From NCBI GenBank assembly GCA_965220665.1, contig CBDCQQ010000005.1:1550001-1614000 (forward strand): a DNA stretch of 64,000 bases, written 5' to 3'. The notes beneath the pieces are model-generated. The model searched no databases, was not told the DNA's origin, and was given only the letters and a program-made list of their open reading frames with translations. Numbering within the stretch: position 1 is the stretch's first letter; every line of letters begins with the position of its first letter. The translations under genes and the position numbers were made by a program. Positions 45,458 through 53,990 of the stretch are shown here, in pieces. This DNA is from JAJDZL01 sp965220665 (GTDB lineage Bacteria > Pseudomonadota > Gammaproteobacteria > Arenicellales > JAJDZL01).

Positions 45458-46561
45458 ATGAAAGAAAAAATGAATCGTCGCCGATTTCTGAAAGGTTCGG
45501 CGTTAGCTGCTACAGCGACAGCAGGCACGCTCGCTGCTCCTGCTGTTGTGAAAGCTCAACCAACAGTGTTGAAAATGCAAGCTGCATGGGGTGGTGGTAT
45601 TTTCTTGGAGAATGCTCAGTCTTATGTAGACCGTGTGAATGCCATGGCTGGTGACGCACTGCAAATTGAGTTGCTCCCTGTCAATGCAGTGGTAAAAACC
45701 AGTCAAATGCAAGACGCGGTACATCGAGGCGTGCTAGATGCCGCTCATTACGTACCAGCATATTGGTATTCAAAATCTGCAGTCGCTTCGTTGTTCGGAA
45801 CCGGTCCTTGTTTTGGATGGTCCAGTCAGGAAGTGCTTGGTTGGGTACATTATGGTGGTGGACAGGAATTGTTTAACGAATTGATGGAAAAGCTTGGTCT
45901 TAACTTGGTCAGTTTTTTCAACAGTCCGATGCCCGCACAACCATTGGGGTGGTTTAAAGAGCAGATTACTGATTCTAGCCAAATGAACGGTCTCAAGTAT
46001 CGAACCGTTGGTCTTGCGGCGGACGTACTGCTCGAAATGGGAATGTCTGTAGTTCAGTTGCCAGGTGGTGAAATCCAACCTGCGTTGAAATCAGGCTTGA
46101 TCGACGCTGCGGAGTTCAACAACCCAACATCTGACAGAGATTTTGGTATGCAGGATGTGTCGAAACACTATCATCTGGCAAGCTTCCATCAATCTCAGGA
46201 ATTCTTTGAGTGTACCTTCAACAAGCAAAAGTACGACAGTCTCGCTAGCGAGCAGAGAGCAATTCTACAGTACGCATCTGAATCAGAGAATTCAAACTTT
46301 TATTGGCACAATACCCGACGATATGCAACTGACCTTGTCAGATTGCAGGAAGAAAGCGGGGTAAACGTATATCGAACCCCTGATTCTGTCATGTCGGACC
46401 AGCTTGTCGCTTGGGATGTTGTAATCGATCGCCTTTCTGCTGAAGATCCTTTCTTCGCTAGGGTAATCGATTCCCAAAAAACGTATGCGAAAGAAGTGAT
46501 GAACTATCTGAATCTGAATCAACCTGACTATAAGCTCGCTTATAAGCACTACTACGGGTAA
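45458..46561 (+). CDS. TRAP transporter substrate-binding protein (DctP family, Tat-exported)
   Basis: The 367-residue protein begins MNRRRFLKGSALAATATAGTLAAPAVVKAQP after a short leader; RRRFLKG is a twin-arginine signal, so it is exported folded. The mature part resembles DctP/7TMR-type binders of 2-oxo acids: AWGGGIFLENAQSYVDRVN, RTVGLAADVLLEMGMSVVQL and EFNNPTSDRDFGMQDVSKHY with the conserved ligand-binding Arg region. It hands substrate to the DctQ/DctM permease encoded downstream. A strong hairpin follows its stop, which may raise its level relative to the permease genes. Confidence 0.9.
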   Translation: MKEKMNRRRFLKGSALAATATAGTLAAPAVVKAQPTVLKMQAAWGGGIFLENAQSYVDRVNAMAGDALQIELLPVNAVVKTSQMQDAVHRGVLDAAHYVPAYWYSKSAVASLFGTGPCFGWSSQEVLGWVHYGGGQELFNELMEKLGLNLVSFFNSPMPAQPLGWFKEQITDSSQMNGLKYRTVGLAADVLLEMGMSVVQLPGGEIQPALKSGLIDAAEFNNPTSDRDFGMQDVSKHYHLASFHQSQEFFECTFNKQKYDSLASEQRAILQYASESENSNFYWHNTRRYATDLVRLQEESGVNVYRTPDSVMSDQLVAWDVVIDRLSAEDPFFARVIDSQKTYAKEVMNYLNLNQPDYKLAYKHYYG

Positions 46562-46583
46562 TTCATTTATTTCATCGAAAATT

Positions 46584-46619
46584 GTAGCGGGGGTCTCACG
46601 TTAGGTAGACCCCCGCTAC
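46584..46619 (+). terminator. Strong intercistronic hairpin after dctP
   Basis: GTAGCGGGGGTCT pairs perfectly with AGACCCCCGCTAC (13 bp, 10-base loop). No long T-run follows. In this position it probably protects the dctP message from 3' decay or partly terminates, giving more binding protein than permease. Confidence 0.75.
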
Positions 46620-46650
46620 TACTTCATTCCGAATATTTCGAAGGGAAAAT

Positions 46651-47199
46651 TTGAATTCGTTTATACACAGCATAGAGAGTATTAGTGTATGGGTGGGCAG
46701 AGCCTTTGGGTGGTGCATTCTCATTCTCACTTTTTCTGTATCCTATGAGGTGTTTGTCCGTTATGTCCTCAATGCCCCGACCGTTTGGGTATTCGACATG
46801 ATGGTGCAAATGTACGGTGCCTTGTTTCTCATGGCAGGAGCATATGCACTAGCGCAGGATAGCCACGTGCGCGGTGATGTTCTGTATCGCTTGTTTCCCG
46901 TTCGGGTTCAGGCAACCATTGACTTCATTCTTTACATATTGTTTTTCTTTCCGGGAATGCTTGCATTGTTTTGGTTTGGCGCAGAAATCGCTTCTGATTC
47001 GTGGAGGTACAAAGAAGTCAGTTGGAACAGTCCTGCTCGAATACAAATCTATTACTTCAAGACATTGATTCCTGTAGCTGGTGGACTTCTCATCATTCAA
47101 GGTATCGCGGAAATTCTGCGATGCTGGAAAGCTATGAGAAGCGGGGTGTGGCTAGATAGACTCGATGACATCCAAGAAACGGAAAAAATGCTGACCTAG
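46651..47199 (+). CDS. TRAP transporter small permease (DctQ)
   Basis: The 182-residue product starts at TTG 46651 after GAAGGGAAAAT. It has four hydrophobic segments: GWCILILTFSVSYEVFVRYVL, MVQMYGALFLMAGAYALA, IDFILYILFFFPGMLALFWF and LIPVAGGLLIIQGIAEIL. NAPTVWVFDM and HVRGDVLYRLF are the conserved DctQ motifs. It forms the inner-membrane permease with DctM, using the sodium gradient. Confidence 0.88.
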   Translation: MNSFIHSIESISVWVGRAFGWCILILTFSVSYEVFVRYVLNAPTVWVFDMMVQMYGALFLMAGAYALAQDSHVRGDVLYRLFPVRVQATIDFILYILFFFPGMLALFWFGAEIASDSWRYKEVSWNSPARIQIYYFKTLIPVAGGLLIIQGIAEILRCWKAMRSGVWLDRLDDIQETEKMLT

Positions 47200-47269
47200 A
47201 TTTTCGGATGATATTGGATGGATCCTTCATCCATCATCGTTTAAATTTCAGCCTGCTGCATTACCCAAT

Positions 47270-48637
47270 ATGACCAATCCAGAAGTCGCGATTTTGATGC
47301 TCGGACTATTTATAGTCCTGGTAATGCTTGGATTTCCAATCGCTTTCACACTCATTGCCATGGGTGTCGGGTTTGGTTATTTTGCGTACCATCAAGCCGG
47401 GTCTGTGAAGGTTATCGCCGACGCATTCAACAATCAGATCTTCTATCTCCTGAACCAGAATACGTACTCCGTTATGGAGAACGATACCCTTGTGGCTATA
47501 CCACTATTCTTATTTATGGGATACGTCGTGGAGAGGGCGAATATCGTCAATAGGCTATTTTCCTCTCTTCAACTTGCAGCACGTAATCTTCCCGGTTCGA
47601 TGGCAATTGCCGCGTTGATTACCTGCACCGTTTTTTCAACCGCGAGTGGGATTGTAGGCGCTGTAGTTACTCTGATGGGCTTACTCGCTTTCCCTGCAAT
47701 GGCGAGAGCTGCCTACCGGAAGGATTTCAGTGCTGGTGTAATCTGTGCGGGAGGGACGCTTGGAATTTTGATTCCACCTTCGATTATGCTGATTGTCTAT
47801 GCAGCAATCGCTGAACTATCACCACTTCGACTCTACGCAGCTGCTGTATTTCCAGGATTGCTCCTGGCGGGTCTATACATCATTTACGTATTGATTAGGG
47901 CATACGCCAATCCTGAGATTGCACCAAGGCCGGCTAAAGACGACAGTGTTTCTCGAACTGAGATATACATGCAACTGTTGGTGTCCTTCGTACCATTAAC
48001 CGTCTTGATCATGCTGGTACTAGGATCAATTCTTGGCGGATTGGCAACACCTGCTGAAGCAGCCGCGATGGGTGCATTGGGCGGTCTGGTACTAGCCCTG
48101 GCATACCGATCGCTCACTTGGCAAAAACTCAAGGATTCAGTGTTTTTGACTGCAAAAGCAACTGCCATGGTTTGTTGGATGTTCGTAGGATCATGGACAT
48201 TTGCATCCGTTTTTTCCTATTTGGGTGGTCATGACGTAATTGAGCACTGGGTTCTCGCCTTGAATCTTCAGCCTTGGCAGTTTCTGATCCTTGTTCAGTT
48301 GATAATTTTCCTACTGGGGTGGCCGCTTGAATGGTCTGAAATTTTGATCATTTTTGTACCAATATTTTTGCCGATGTTGGATACATTCAATGTAAATCCA
48401 TACTTCTTCGCCATGCTTGTGGCGTTGAATCTGCAAACTTCGTTCCTGACACCTCCGATGGCAATGTCGGCATTCTACCTGAAAGGGGTTTTGAAAAAGG
48501 ACATCGAGCTAGTAGAAATTTTCAAGGGAATATTACCTTATCTCGGAATCGTACTTTTCGCCATGTTCCTTATGTACATGTTTCCTCAGCTCGCTCTTTG
48601 GTTTCCTGACTATCTTTTTGGTCCGTACATTCCCTGA
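47270..48637 (+). CDS. TRAP transporter large permease (DctM)
   Basis: This 455-residue membrane protein has about 12 spans. It shows the DctM hallmarks AIAALITCTVFSTASGIVGAVVTLMG, GTLGILIPPSIMLIVYA and, later, QTSFLTPPMAMSAFYLKGV. It is the transport channel of the tripartite sodium-coupled system. It ends just before the amidase gene, which probably belongs to the same transcript. The substrate class, likely an organic or keto acid or its amide, is inferred from neighbours. Confidence 0.92.
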   Translation: MTNPEVAILMLGLFIVLVMLGFPIAFTLIAMGVGFGYFAYHQAGSVKVIADAFNNQIFYLLNQNTYSVMENDTLVAIPLFLFMGYVVERANIVNRLFSSLQLAARNLPGSMAIAALITCTVFSTASGIVGAVVTLMGLLAFPAMARAAYRKDFSAGVICAGGTLGILIPPSIMLIVYAAIAELSPLRLYAAAVFPGLLLAGLYIIYVLIRAYANPEIAPRPAKDDSVSRTEIYMQLLVSFVPLTVLIMLVLGSILGGLATPAEAAAMGALGGLVLALAYRSLTWQKLKDSVFLTAKATAMVCWMFVGSWTFASVFSYLGGHDVIEHWVLALNLQPWQFLILVQLIIFLLGWPLEWSEILIIFVPIFLPMLDTFNVNPYFFAMLVALNLQTSFLTPPMAMSAFYLKGVLKKDIELVEIFKGILPYLGIVLFAMFLMYMFPQLALWFPDYLFGPYIP

Positions 48638-48664
48638 TCACATTTGGTGCTCCAATCGACGAGC

Positions 48665-49996
48665 ATGCACGAGAATACCAGGACAGCGAGACAATATGTT
48701 GATCTAATGCTTGAAGGCGTTATTTCGTCCGAGTATCTCGTTCAACACTATCTCGATTCAATTGATCAAACTGATGGCATCATCAGTGCCTGGGCCAGCC
48801 TTGATCAGAACACTGCAATTGCTCAGGCTCGCAGTATGGATCAGCTTCGCAAAAAAGGAATGCCCACTGGAATCCTACACGGCATTCCCGTTGGCATAAA
48901 GGATATTTTTGATACGGTTGATTACCCGACAGAAATGAATTGTCTAGCGTTTGAGAATAGACGCCCGGAAAAGGATTCAGCAGTAGTAGAAAGTTTGAGA
49001 GAAGCGGGTGCAGTCATTTTGGGTAAGACTGTAACCACCGAATTGGCGTACATGCATCCTGCAGCCACACGCAATCCCAGAAACTCAGACTACGGGCCTG
49101 GGGGATCGTCTAGTGGGTCTGCTGCTGCTGTTGCTGCTGGCCAGGTTCCACTCGCAATTGGAAGCCAAACCCATGGATCGGTCATCAGGCCGGCGTCCTA
49201 TTGTGGAGTCTATGGTTATAAACCGACCAGAGGAATAATCTCTAGAAGAGGGGCTCTAGAGACTTCATTTCACTTGGATCAGGTCGGGATGTTCGCTCTT
49301 GACTTAGGAGATTTGGCGCTATTGGGAAACGCCCTCGGTCGATACGACGCTGCTGATGAATTGTGCTATCTGCGTCCTCGACCTGATGTACTTAGTGGAT
49401 ACGAGTCAGACCCTCCAATTGAACCTGTTTTTGCCTGGTTCGATTTACCGTATGAATCTCGATATTCGGAAGCACTGTCGACCGGAATCGAAGAACTCAT
49501 CGACTGTCTTGGAAAGCAGGTCGATCGAGTTCCCGCTCCTCGTTCATTTGTTGGTCTAATCGAAAGTCTACGTAGAATCTACGGCTATGAGCTTTACCGC
49601 TCTCTTGACGAGTTGGATTTATTGAATTCAGAATTTTTAAGTGAAACAATACGCACTTCAATTCGGGAAATAAAACAAATTACAGACGAGCAGTACAGTG
49701 ATGCGATTGAAGCCATGCATGCATCTGAAACCTGGTTTGTAGATTTTTTCAATGACTACGACGCAATTCTGACACCTTCAGCTCCAGGAATAGCGCCAAA
49801 ATTTGGTGAAGGAACTGGTGATCCATGCTGTTCAACCATATGGACTCTCGCTGGTCTGCCGTGCATTTCCATGCCGATGCTAGTGGGAGAAGAAAATATG
49901 CCGATAGGATTACAGTTGGTAGGTGCAGCTGAACAAGATGATCGACTGTTCAGAACCGCACGCTGGTTGCTCAATTTTCTAGCCCAACAGCCCTAG
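48665..49996 (+). CDS. Amidase-signature family hydrolase
   Basis: The 443-residue enzyme was started at ATG 48665; a TTG seven codons earlier is possible. It contains GIPVGIKDIFDTVDYPTEM (catalytic Lys) and the signature YGPGGSSSGSAAAVAAGQVP (cis-Ser). The nucleophile loop GSQTHGSVIRPASYCGVYGYKP differs from the common G-T-D-T-G-G-S by THGS. It hydrolyses a carboxamide, and its link to the TRAP genes suggests the imported compound or its product is the substrate. Full length. Confidence 0.88.
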   Translation: MHENTRTARQYVDLMLEGVISSEYLVQHYLDSIDQTDGIISAWASLDQNTAIAQARSMDQLRKKGMPTGILHGIPVGIKDIFDTVDYPTEMNCLAFENRRPEKDSAVVESLREAGAVILGKTVTTELAYMHPAATRNPRNSDYGPGGSSSGSAAAVAAGQVPLAIGSQTHGSVIRPASYCGVYGYKPTRGIISRRGALETSFHLDQVGMFALDLGDLALLGNALGRYDAADELCYLRPRPDVLSGYESDPPIEPVFAWFDLPYESRYSEALSTGIEELIDCLGKQVDRVPAPRSFVGLIESLRRIYGYELYRSLDELDLLNSEFLSETIRTSIREIKQITDEQYSDAIEAMHASETWFVDFFNDYDAILTPSAPGIAPKFGEGTGDPCCSTIWTLAGLPCISMPMLVGEENMPIGLQLVGAAEQDDRLFRTARWLLNFLAQQP

Positions 49997-50018
49997 TGTT
50001 GGCGTTCGTCTACCAACA
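49997..50018 (+). terminator. Hairpin after the amidase gene
   Basis: TGTTGG and CCAACA form a 6-bp stem with a 10-base loop immediately after the amidase stop, followed by ATTTCTTTG. It is a plausible, weak end of the TRAP-amidase operon. Confidence 0.45.
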
Positions 50019-50177
50019 ATTTCTTTGAGCTATGTTGGCACTGAATTTGTGATTTTCTGATAATTGACTCACAATTCAATCTGGTTCAAATTGAAAACTA
50101 TAGGAATTCAATTGGCTATTGTAGTAATGCGTATAATCCCTTTAGTTTCAACTTACCAATTGATGTGAAAAACTCCA

Positions 50178-50399
50178 ATGCTCCCGAAATCCATACAGAT
50201 TACTACCGGACTATTGGGTCTGATTGTATTAGTCGTATTTATAGTCGGGCTGTCTCACAGCATTTCAACGGGTTTCGCAGGATTCTGGGGTGGACTACCA
50301 TTCGTCATCATCATTGCATTCGTACTTCCAATGGCGGCTTACGACTATTGGGATGAATGCGTCCGTAAAAAGATCGATAACGGAGATTCAGGAGAATAA
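50178..50399 (+). CDS. Small two-span membrane protein
   Basis: The 73-residue product has spans ITTGLLGLIVLVVFIVGLSH and FWGGLPFVIIIAFVLPMAAYDYW and a charged C-terminal tail. It ends 31 bp before the hydroxyacid dehydrogenase gene on the same strand. No family was recognised. Confidence 0.55.
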   Translation: MLPKSIQITTGLLGLIVLVVFIVGLSHSISTGFAGFWGGLPFVIIIAFVLPMAAYDYWDECVRKKIDNGDSGE

Positions 50400-50430
50400 C
50401 TCCTGAACAACCAAATTTTCTCACCTTGTC

Positions 50431-51399
50431 GTGACTGACAAACGTCCGGTTCTCTGGATTACAAGAAAGCTTTCGGCTAATACCGTGGCAAGGGCAGTAC
50501 GTGACTACGACACGATCCTGGAACCACAAGACATACCTGCATCCGCGGAGCGAATAATCGATATGAGCAACAAAGTGGATGCGATATTGCCCTGCCATTC
50601 CGAAATTTTCAACAGCGAGATTGTCAATCAATTAGGAAGTCGTCTGAAAATCATCGCCAATCATTCAGTAGGGGTGGACCACTGTGATCTTGATGCATTG
50701 GCACAACGAGGAATTGTTGTGACCAACACTCCAGACGTACTTTCGGATGCAACCGCTGAAATTGCTATTCTGTTGATGTTGGGAGCGGCTAGACGTGCAG
50801 TTGAAGGTGATGCAATAGTGAGAAACCAACAATGGGACAGTTGGAGCCCATCGTTTATGGTCGGTCATCAGGTAACTGGCAAAAGACTAGGAATCGTTGG
50901 TATGGGAAGAGTCGGACAGGTCGTTGCCAAGAGGGCTGCCGGCTTTGAAATGAAGGTGCACTATCACAATCGTAAGCGTCTGGACCCTGAGCTTGAAAAA
51001 GGCGCAGTATTCCATGAAAATCTCGACTCTCTTCTGAAAATTTCTGACGTGCTGTCATTGCATTGCCCCGCAACACCAGAAACCACTAAATTGATGAATC
51101 AAAGGACTTTGGCGATGCTACCGAAAAATGCCATATTAGTAAACTGTGCGCGCGGTACTCTAGTTGACGAAGATGCACTAGTTGCTGCACTTGATTCCGG
51201 TAAGCTAGCAGCGGCAGGATTGGATTGTTTTGAAGTTGAACCTGGTGGTAATCCAAATTTTTCAGCCCATCAGAACCTGTTCATGCTACCTCATATCGGT
51301 AGCGCCACATTCGAAACTCGGGATGCGATGGGGTTTCGCGCGCTAGATAACTTAGACGCTTTCTTTAAGGGAGAAAGACCAAAGGACAAACTGGTTTGA
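50431..51399 (+). CDS. D-2-hydroxyacid dehydrogenase (glyoxylate/hydroxypyruvate reductase type)
   Basis: The 322-residue NAD(P)-dependent enzyme starts at GTG. It has the Rossmann motif LGIVGMGRVGQVVAKRAAGF, the Arg of VNCARGTLVDEDALV, the Glu of DCFEVEP, and the catalytic His of MLPHIGSATFETRDAMG. Members reduce glyoxylate, hydroxypyruvate or branched 2-oxo acids. Following the TRAP transporter and amidase, it may act on the imported acid. It is intact up to the IS1634-type element that begins about 85 bp later. Confidence 0.9.
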   Translation: MTDKRPVLWITRKLSANTVARAVRDYDTILEPQDIPASAERIIDMSNKVDAILPCHSEIFNSEIVNQLGSRLKIIANHSVGVDHCDLDALAQRGIVVTNTPDVLSDATAEIAILLMLGAARRAVEGDAIVRNQQWDSWSPSFMVGHQVTGKRLGIVGMGRVGQVVAKRAAGFEMKVHYHNRKRLDPELEKGAVFHENLDSLLKISDVLSLHCPATPETTKLMNQRTLAMLPKNAILVNCARGTLVDEDALVAALDSGKLAAAGLDCFEVEPGGNPNFSAHQNLFMLPHIGSATFETRDAMGFRALDNLDAFFKGERPKDKLV

Positions 51400-51484
51400 A
51401 ATTTCAGTATCAGAAAATTAAGCTGAAGTTCTGACCACTTTTTTCCTGTCCAGGCAGGCTAACTCTTTCATTATCTGAATCTTT

Positions 51485-53375
51485 TGCCTGCATGTCGGGT
51501 CTGATATTTTTTATATTGTAGGCAGAATATATGAAGATAAAAATCATTCAAACCCTTGCACCTGCTGTATAATATGATTATTGCTTTTCTTCTCGTAGGC
51601 AGAATATGGCCCGGCAGCCCAACGCCATGCACCTGGCAACCGTCGTCTCGAAAAAAGGCGGAAAAACCTACCGCTCCACACTCGTGCGAACCAGCTACCG
51701 CGATCACAACGGCAAATCGCAGAAGAAAACCCTCGCCAATCTCTCCCACCTGCCACAACCCCTCATCACCCTGGTCCAGAACTACCTCGCGGGCCGAGCG
51801 CTGACCGTCACCGACGACGCCTTTGAGATTGCAGACACCCGTCAGCACGGCGCCGTCGAAGCGGTGCTTGCCGCCTTTAACCAACTGGGCTTTGCCCAAC
51901 TGGTCAACAGCCAGAACCGACGCGAAAGCGACCTGGTCCTGGCCATGGTGGCCGCCCGCATCATCCGCCCCCATACCAAACTGGCGACGGTGCGCTGGTG
52001 GCGCGACACCACGCTGGCGGATTACCTTGACATTGACGGGGCCGATGCCGATGAGCTGTATGGTGCCATGGACTGGCTTGTGACGCGTCAGAACGTGATC
52101 GAGGGCAAGCTGGTCCGGCGCCACCTGGAGCCGGGTGCGATGGCCCTGTATGATCTGTCCTCCACCTACATGGAGGGCAGCCAGTGTCCGCTGGCTGAGT
52201 TTGGTTACAGCAAGGACGGCAAGAAAGGCAGACTGCAGGTGAATTTTGGACTTTTGTGCGATGTTCAGGGGCGCCCTCTGGGCGTCAGCGTGCACCGGGG
52301 CTCGATGCGCGACAGTCAGACGCTGATTCCGCAGGTGAAAAGACTGCGGGGGCGTTTTGGCATTGAACGGCTGGTGGTGGTGGGTGACCGGGGCATGATC
52401 ACGCAGGTGAACATTGACGCCTTGGGCAAACTGGATGGGATGGGGTGGATCACGGCGCTGAAAAGTCCGGTGATCAAGAAACTGGTGCGCGATGGTGCTT
52501 TATCGGTGGGCCGGTTCGATGAGAGCAGCCTGTTTGAGGTGCTGCATCCGGATTTTCCGGGTGAGCGGCTGGTGGCCTGTCGCAACCGGTCGCTGGCAAA
52601 ACGCCGCGCCGCCACCCGCGAGGCATTGCTTGCGGCGACCGAGGACAAGCTCAGGGCGATTGAAAAAAGCGTGTCGAAGGGCCATTTGAAAGGTGTGGCC
52701 GAGATTGGACTGAAAGTCGGTGAGGTGATCAACTCGCGCAAGGTCAGAAAGCATTTCATCTGTGACATTGCTGAGGATGCCTTATCGTTTCGAAGAAACC
52801 CGGCGAGCATTGCCGAGGAGGCGTTTGTGGATGGAGTGTATGTCATTCGCACGTCAGTGGATGAGGCTTCCATGACGGCGGCTGAGTGTGTCAGAAACTA
52901 CAAGCGCCTGTGTCGGGTGGAGCGGGCCTTTCGAACCATCAAGACGGTCAGTCTGCAGGTGCGCCCGGTGCATCATCGGACGGCGCAGCGCGTTCGCGCG
53001 CATATATTCCTGTGCATGCTGGCTTACTATGTTGAGTGGCACATGCGCGAGGCGTGGCGGGAGTTGCTGTTTGCCGATCCGCTGCTGGATGAAATCAGTG
53101 TGGACCGGGACCCGGTGCTGAGCGCACCGCGCTCGAAGGTTGCCAGGCACAAAGCAGCCACCAGGCAATTGGACGATGGCTCGCCGGTGCACTGTTTCCG
53201 GACACTCATCGAACACCTTCAGACGGTGACGAAAAACACCTGTCGCAGTCAGATGCTGAAGGCTTTGCCGTTTGAGTTGATGACGATGGCTAATGACAAG
53301 CAGCAGCGCGCACTGGATCTTCTCCAGACCATCAGTTATCCTGCCAGGAAAAAGCGAATGTAGGCAGAATGGCGA
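51485..53375 (+). mobile_element. IS1634-type insertion sequence (borders approximate)
   Basis: A GC-rich element encloses one transposase gene. TGCCTGCATGTCG on the left (from 51485) and the reverse of CGAATGTAGGCA on the right (to about 53372) look like imperfect terminal repeats. No clear target duplication was found, so the borders are uncertain. Confidence 0.6.
51606..53363 (+). CDS. IS1634-family transposase
   Basis: The 585-residue DDE transposase begins MARQPNAMHLATVVSKKGGK. It has the IS1634 core YDLSSTYMEGSQCPLAEFGY, RLVVVGDRGMITQVNID (second Asp) and ERAFRTIKTVSLQVRPVHHR (catalytic Glu with the Y/R helix). The GC content is clearly above that of neighbours, indicating recent entry. 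It is complete. Long antisense frames here are shadows of its composition. Confidence 0.9.
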   Translation: MARQPNAMHLATVVSKKGGKTYRSTLVRTSYRDHNGKSQKKTLANLSHLPQPLITLVQNYLAGRALTVTDDAFEIADTRQHGAVEAVLAAFNQLGFAQLVNSQNRRESDLVLAMVAARIIRPHTKLATVRWWRDTTLADYLDIDGADADELYGAMDWLVTRQNVIEGKLVRRHLEPGAMALYDLSSTYMEGSQCPLAEFGYSKDGKKGRLQVNFGLLCDVQGRPLGVSVHRGSMRDSQTLIPQVKRLRGRFGIERLVVVGDRGMITQVNIDALGKLDGMGWITALKSPVIKKLVRDGALSVGRFDESSLFEVLHPDFPGERLVACRNRSLAKRRAATREALLAATEDKLRAIEKSVSKGHLKGVAEIGLKVGEVINSRKVRKHFICDIAEDALSFRRNPASIAEEAFVDGVYVIRTSVDEASMTAAECVRNYKRLCRVERAFRTIKTVSLQVRPVHHRTAQRVRAHIFLCMLAYYVEWHMREAWRELLFADPLLDEISVDRDPVLSAPRSKVARHKAATRQLDDGSPVHCFRTLIEHLQTVTKNTCRSQMLKALPFELMTMANDKQQRALDLLQTISYPARKKRM

Positions 53376-53464
53376 AAAATGAATCGCCTGAAAATGCCTT
53401 AATTAGCAGGACTTAGCTACAAATACACTCTGGAACTTCAGATTAAGTATTTATCAGGCCAAAG

Positions 53465-53790
53465 CTGGCCATGAGATGGTCGACAAACTCTAGATAGTCA
53501 CTAGCGTCCATAAAAAGATCAGTAAGAACGAGGACCTCCTGATCGGTCTGCTGCACCTGTATATGAACGAGATGCTTCGGTCAAAGTCTTTGTATTGCTC
53601 GATGCCCAGGTCAATCCTAACGCACGTAAGGATACCGTTCGGCCGGACATAAGTTTTTGGCATATTTTTGTGCTGACAGTTCTCAAGCAGGATTTGAACT
53701 GGATTACAACAGCATCAATGAACTGGCCAACGAGTACGCCACCTTGCGATAAATGCTGGGCCACGAGCTAACAAAATTAGAATTCGAGCG
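53465..53790 (+). pseudogene. ISNCY-type transposase remnant
   Basis: VKVFVLLDAQVNPNARKDTV followed by RPDISFWHIFVLTVLKQDLN, then, after a frameshift, LDYNSINELANEYATLR and MLGHE, matches the N-terminal region of ISNCY-type transposases. Only about 90 residues survive, with a frameshift and stops. It is an old insertion next to the newer IS elements. Confidence 0.6.
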
Positions 53791-53990
53791 ACAGACCTTG
53801 GTGGACAACGTCTGACTGTTTTTACGAAACGTTATCCACCAATCTAAGTTCTACTACTGAACTTTAATCTCCGCCAGTTCCAAAAATTTCAGACCTAACG
53901 TTAAAACCAACTGTATTTGCAACATATCTTTGGCGGTTATCCAAAGTTAGGAATGACATTTTAATCATTGTTATTCTTTCTGCGTATATT

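Noticed and set aside
51471..52295. 274-codon antisense frame in the IS1634 element, and similar frames opposite the IS256 transposase (62578-63210)
   Set aside because: Composition-driven shadows of GC-rich transposase genes without protein-like motifs or start sites.
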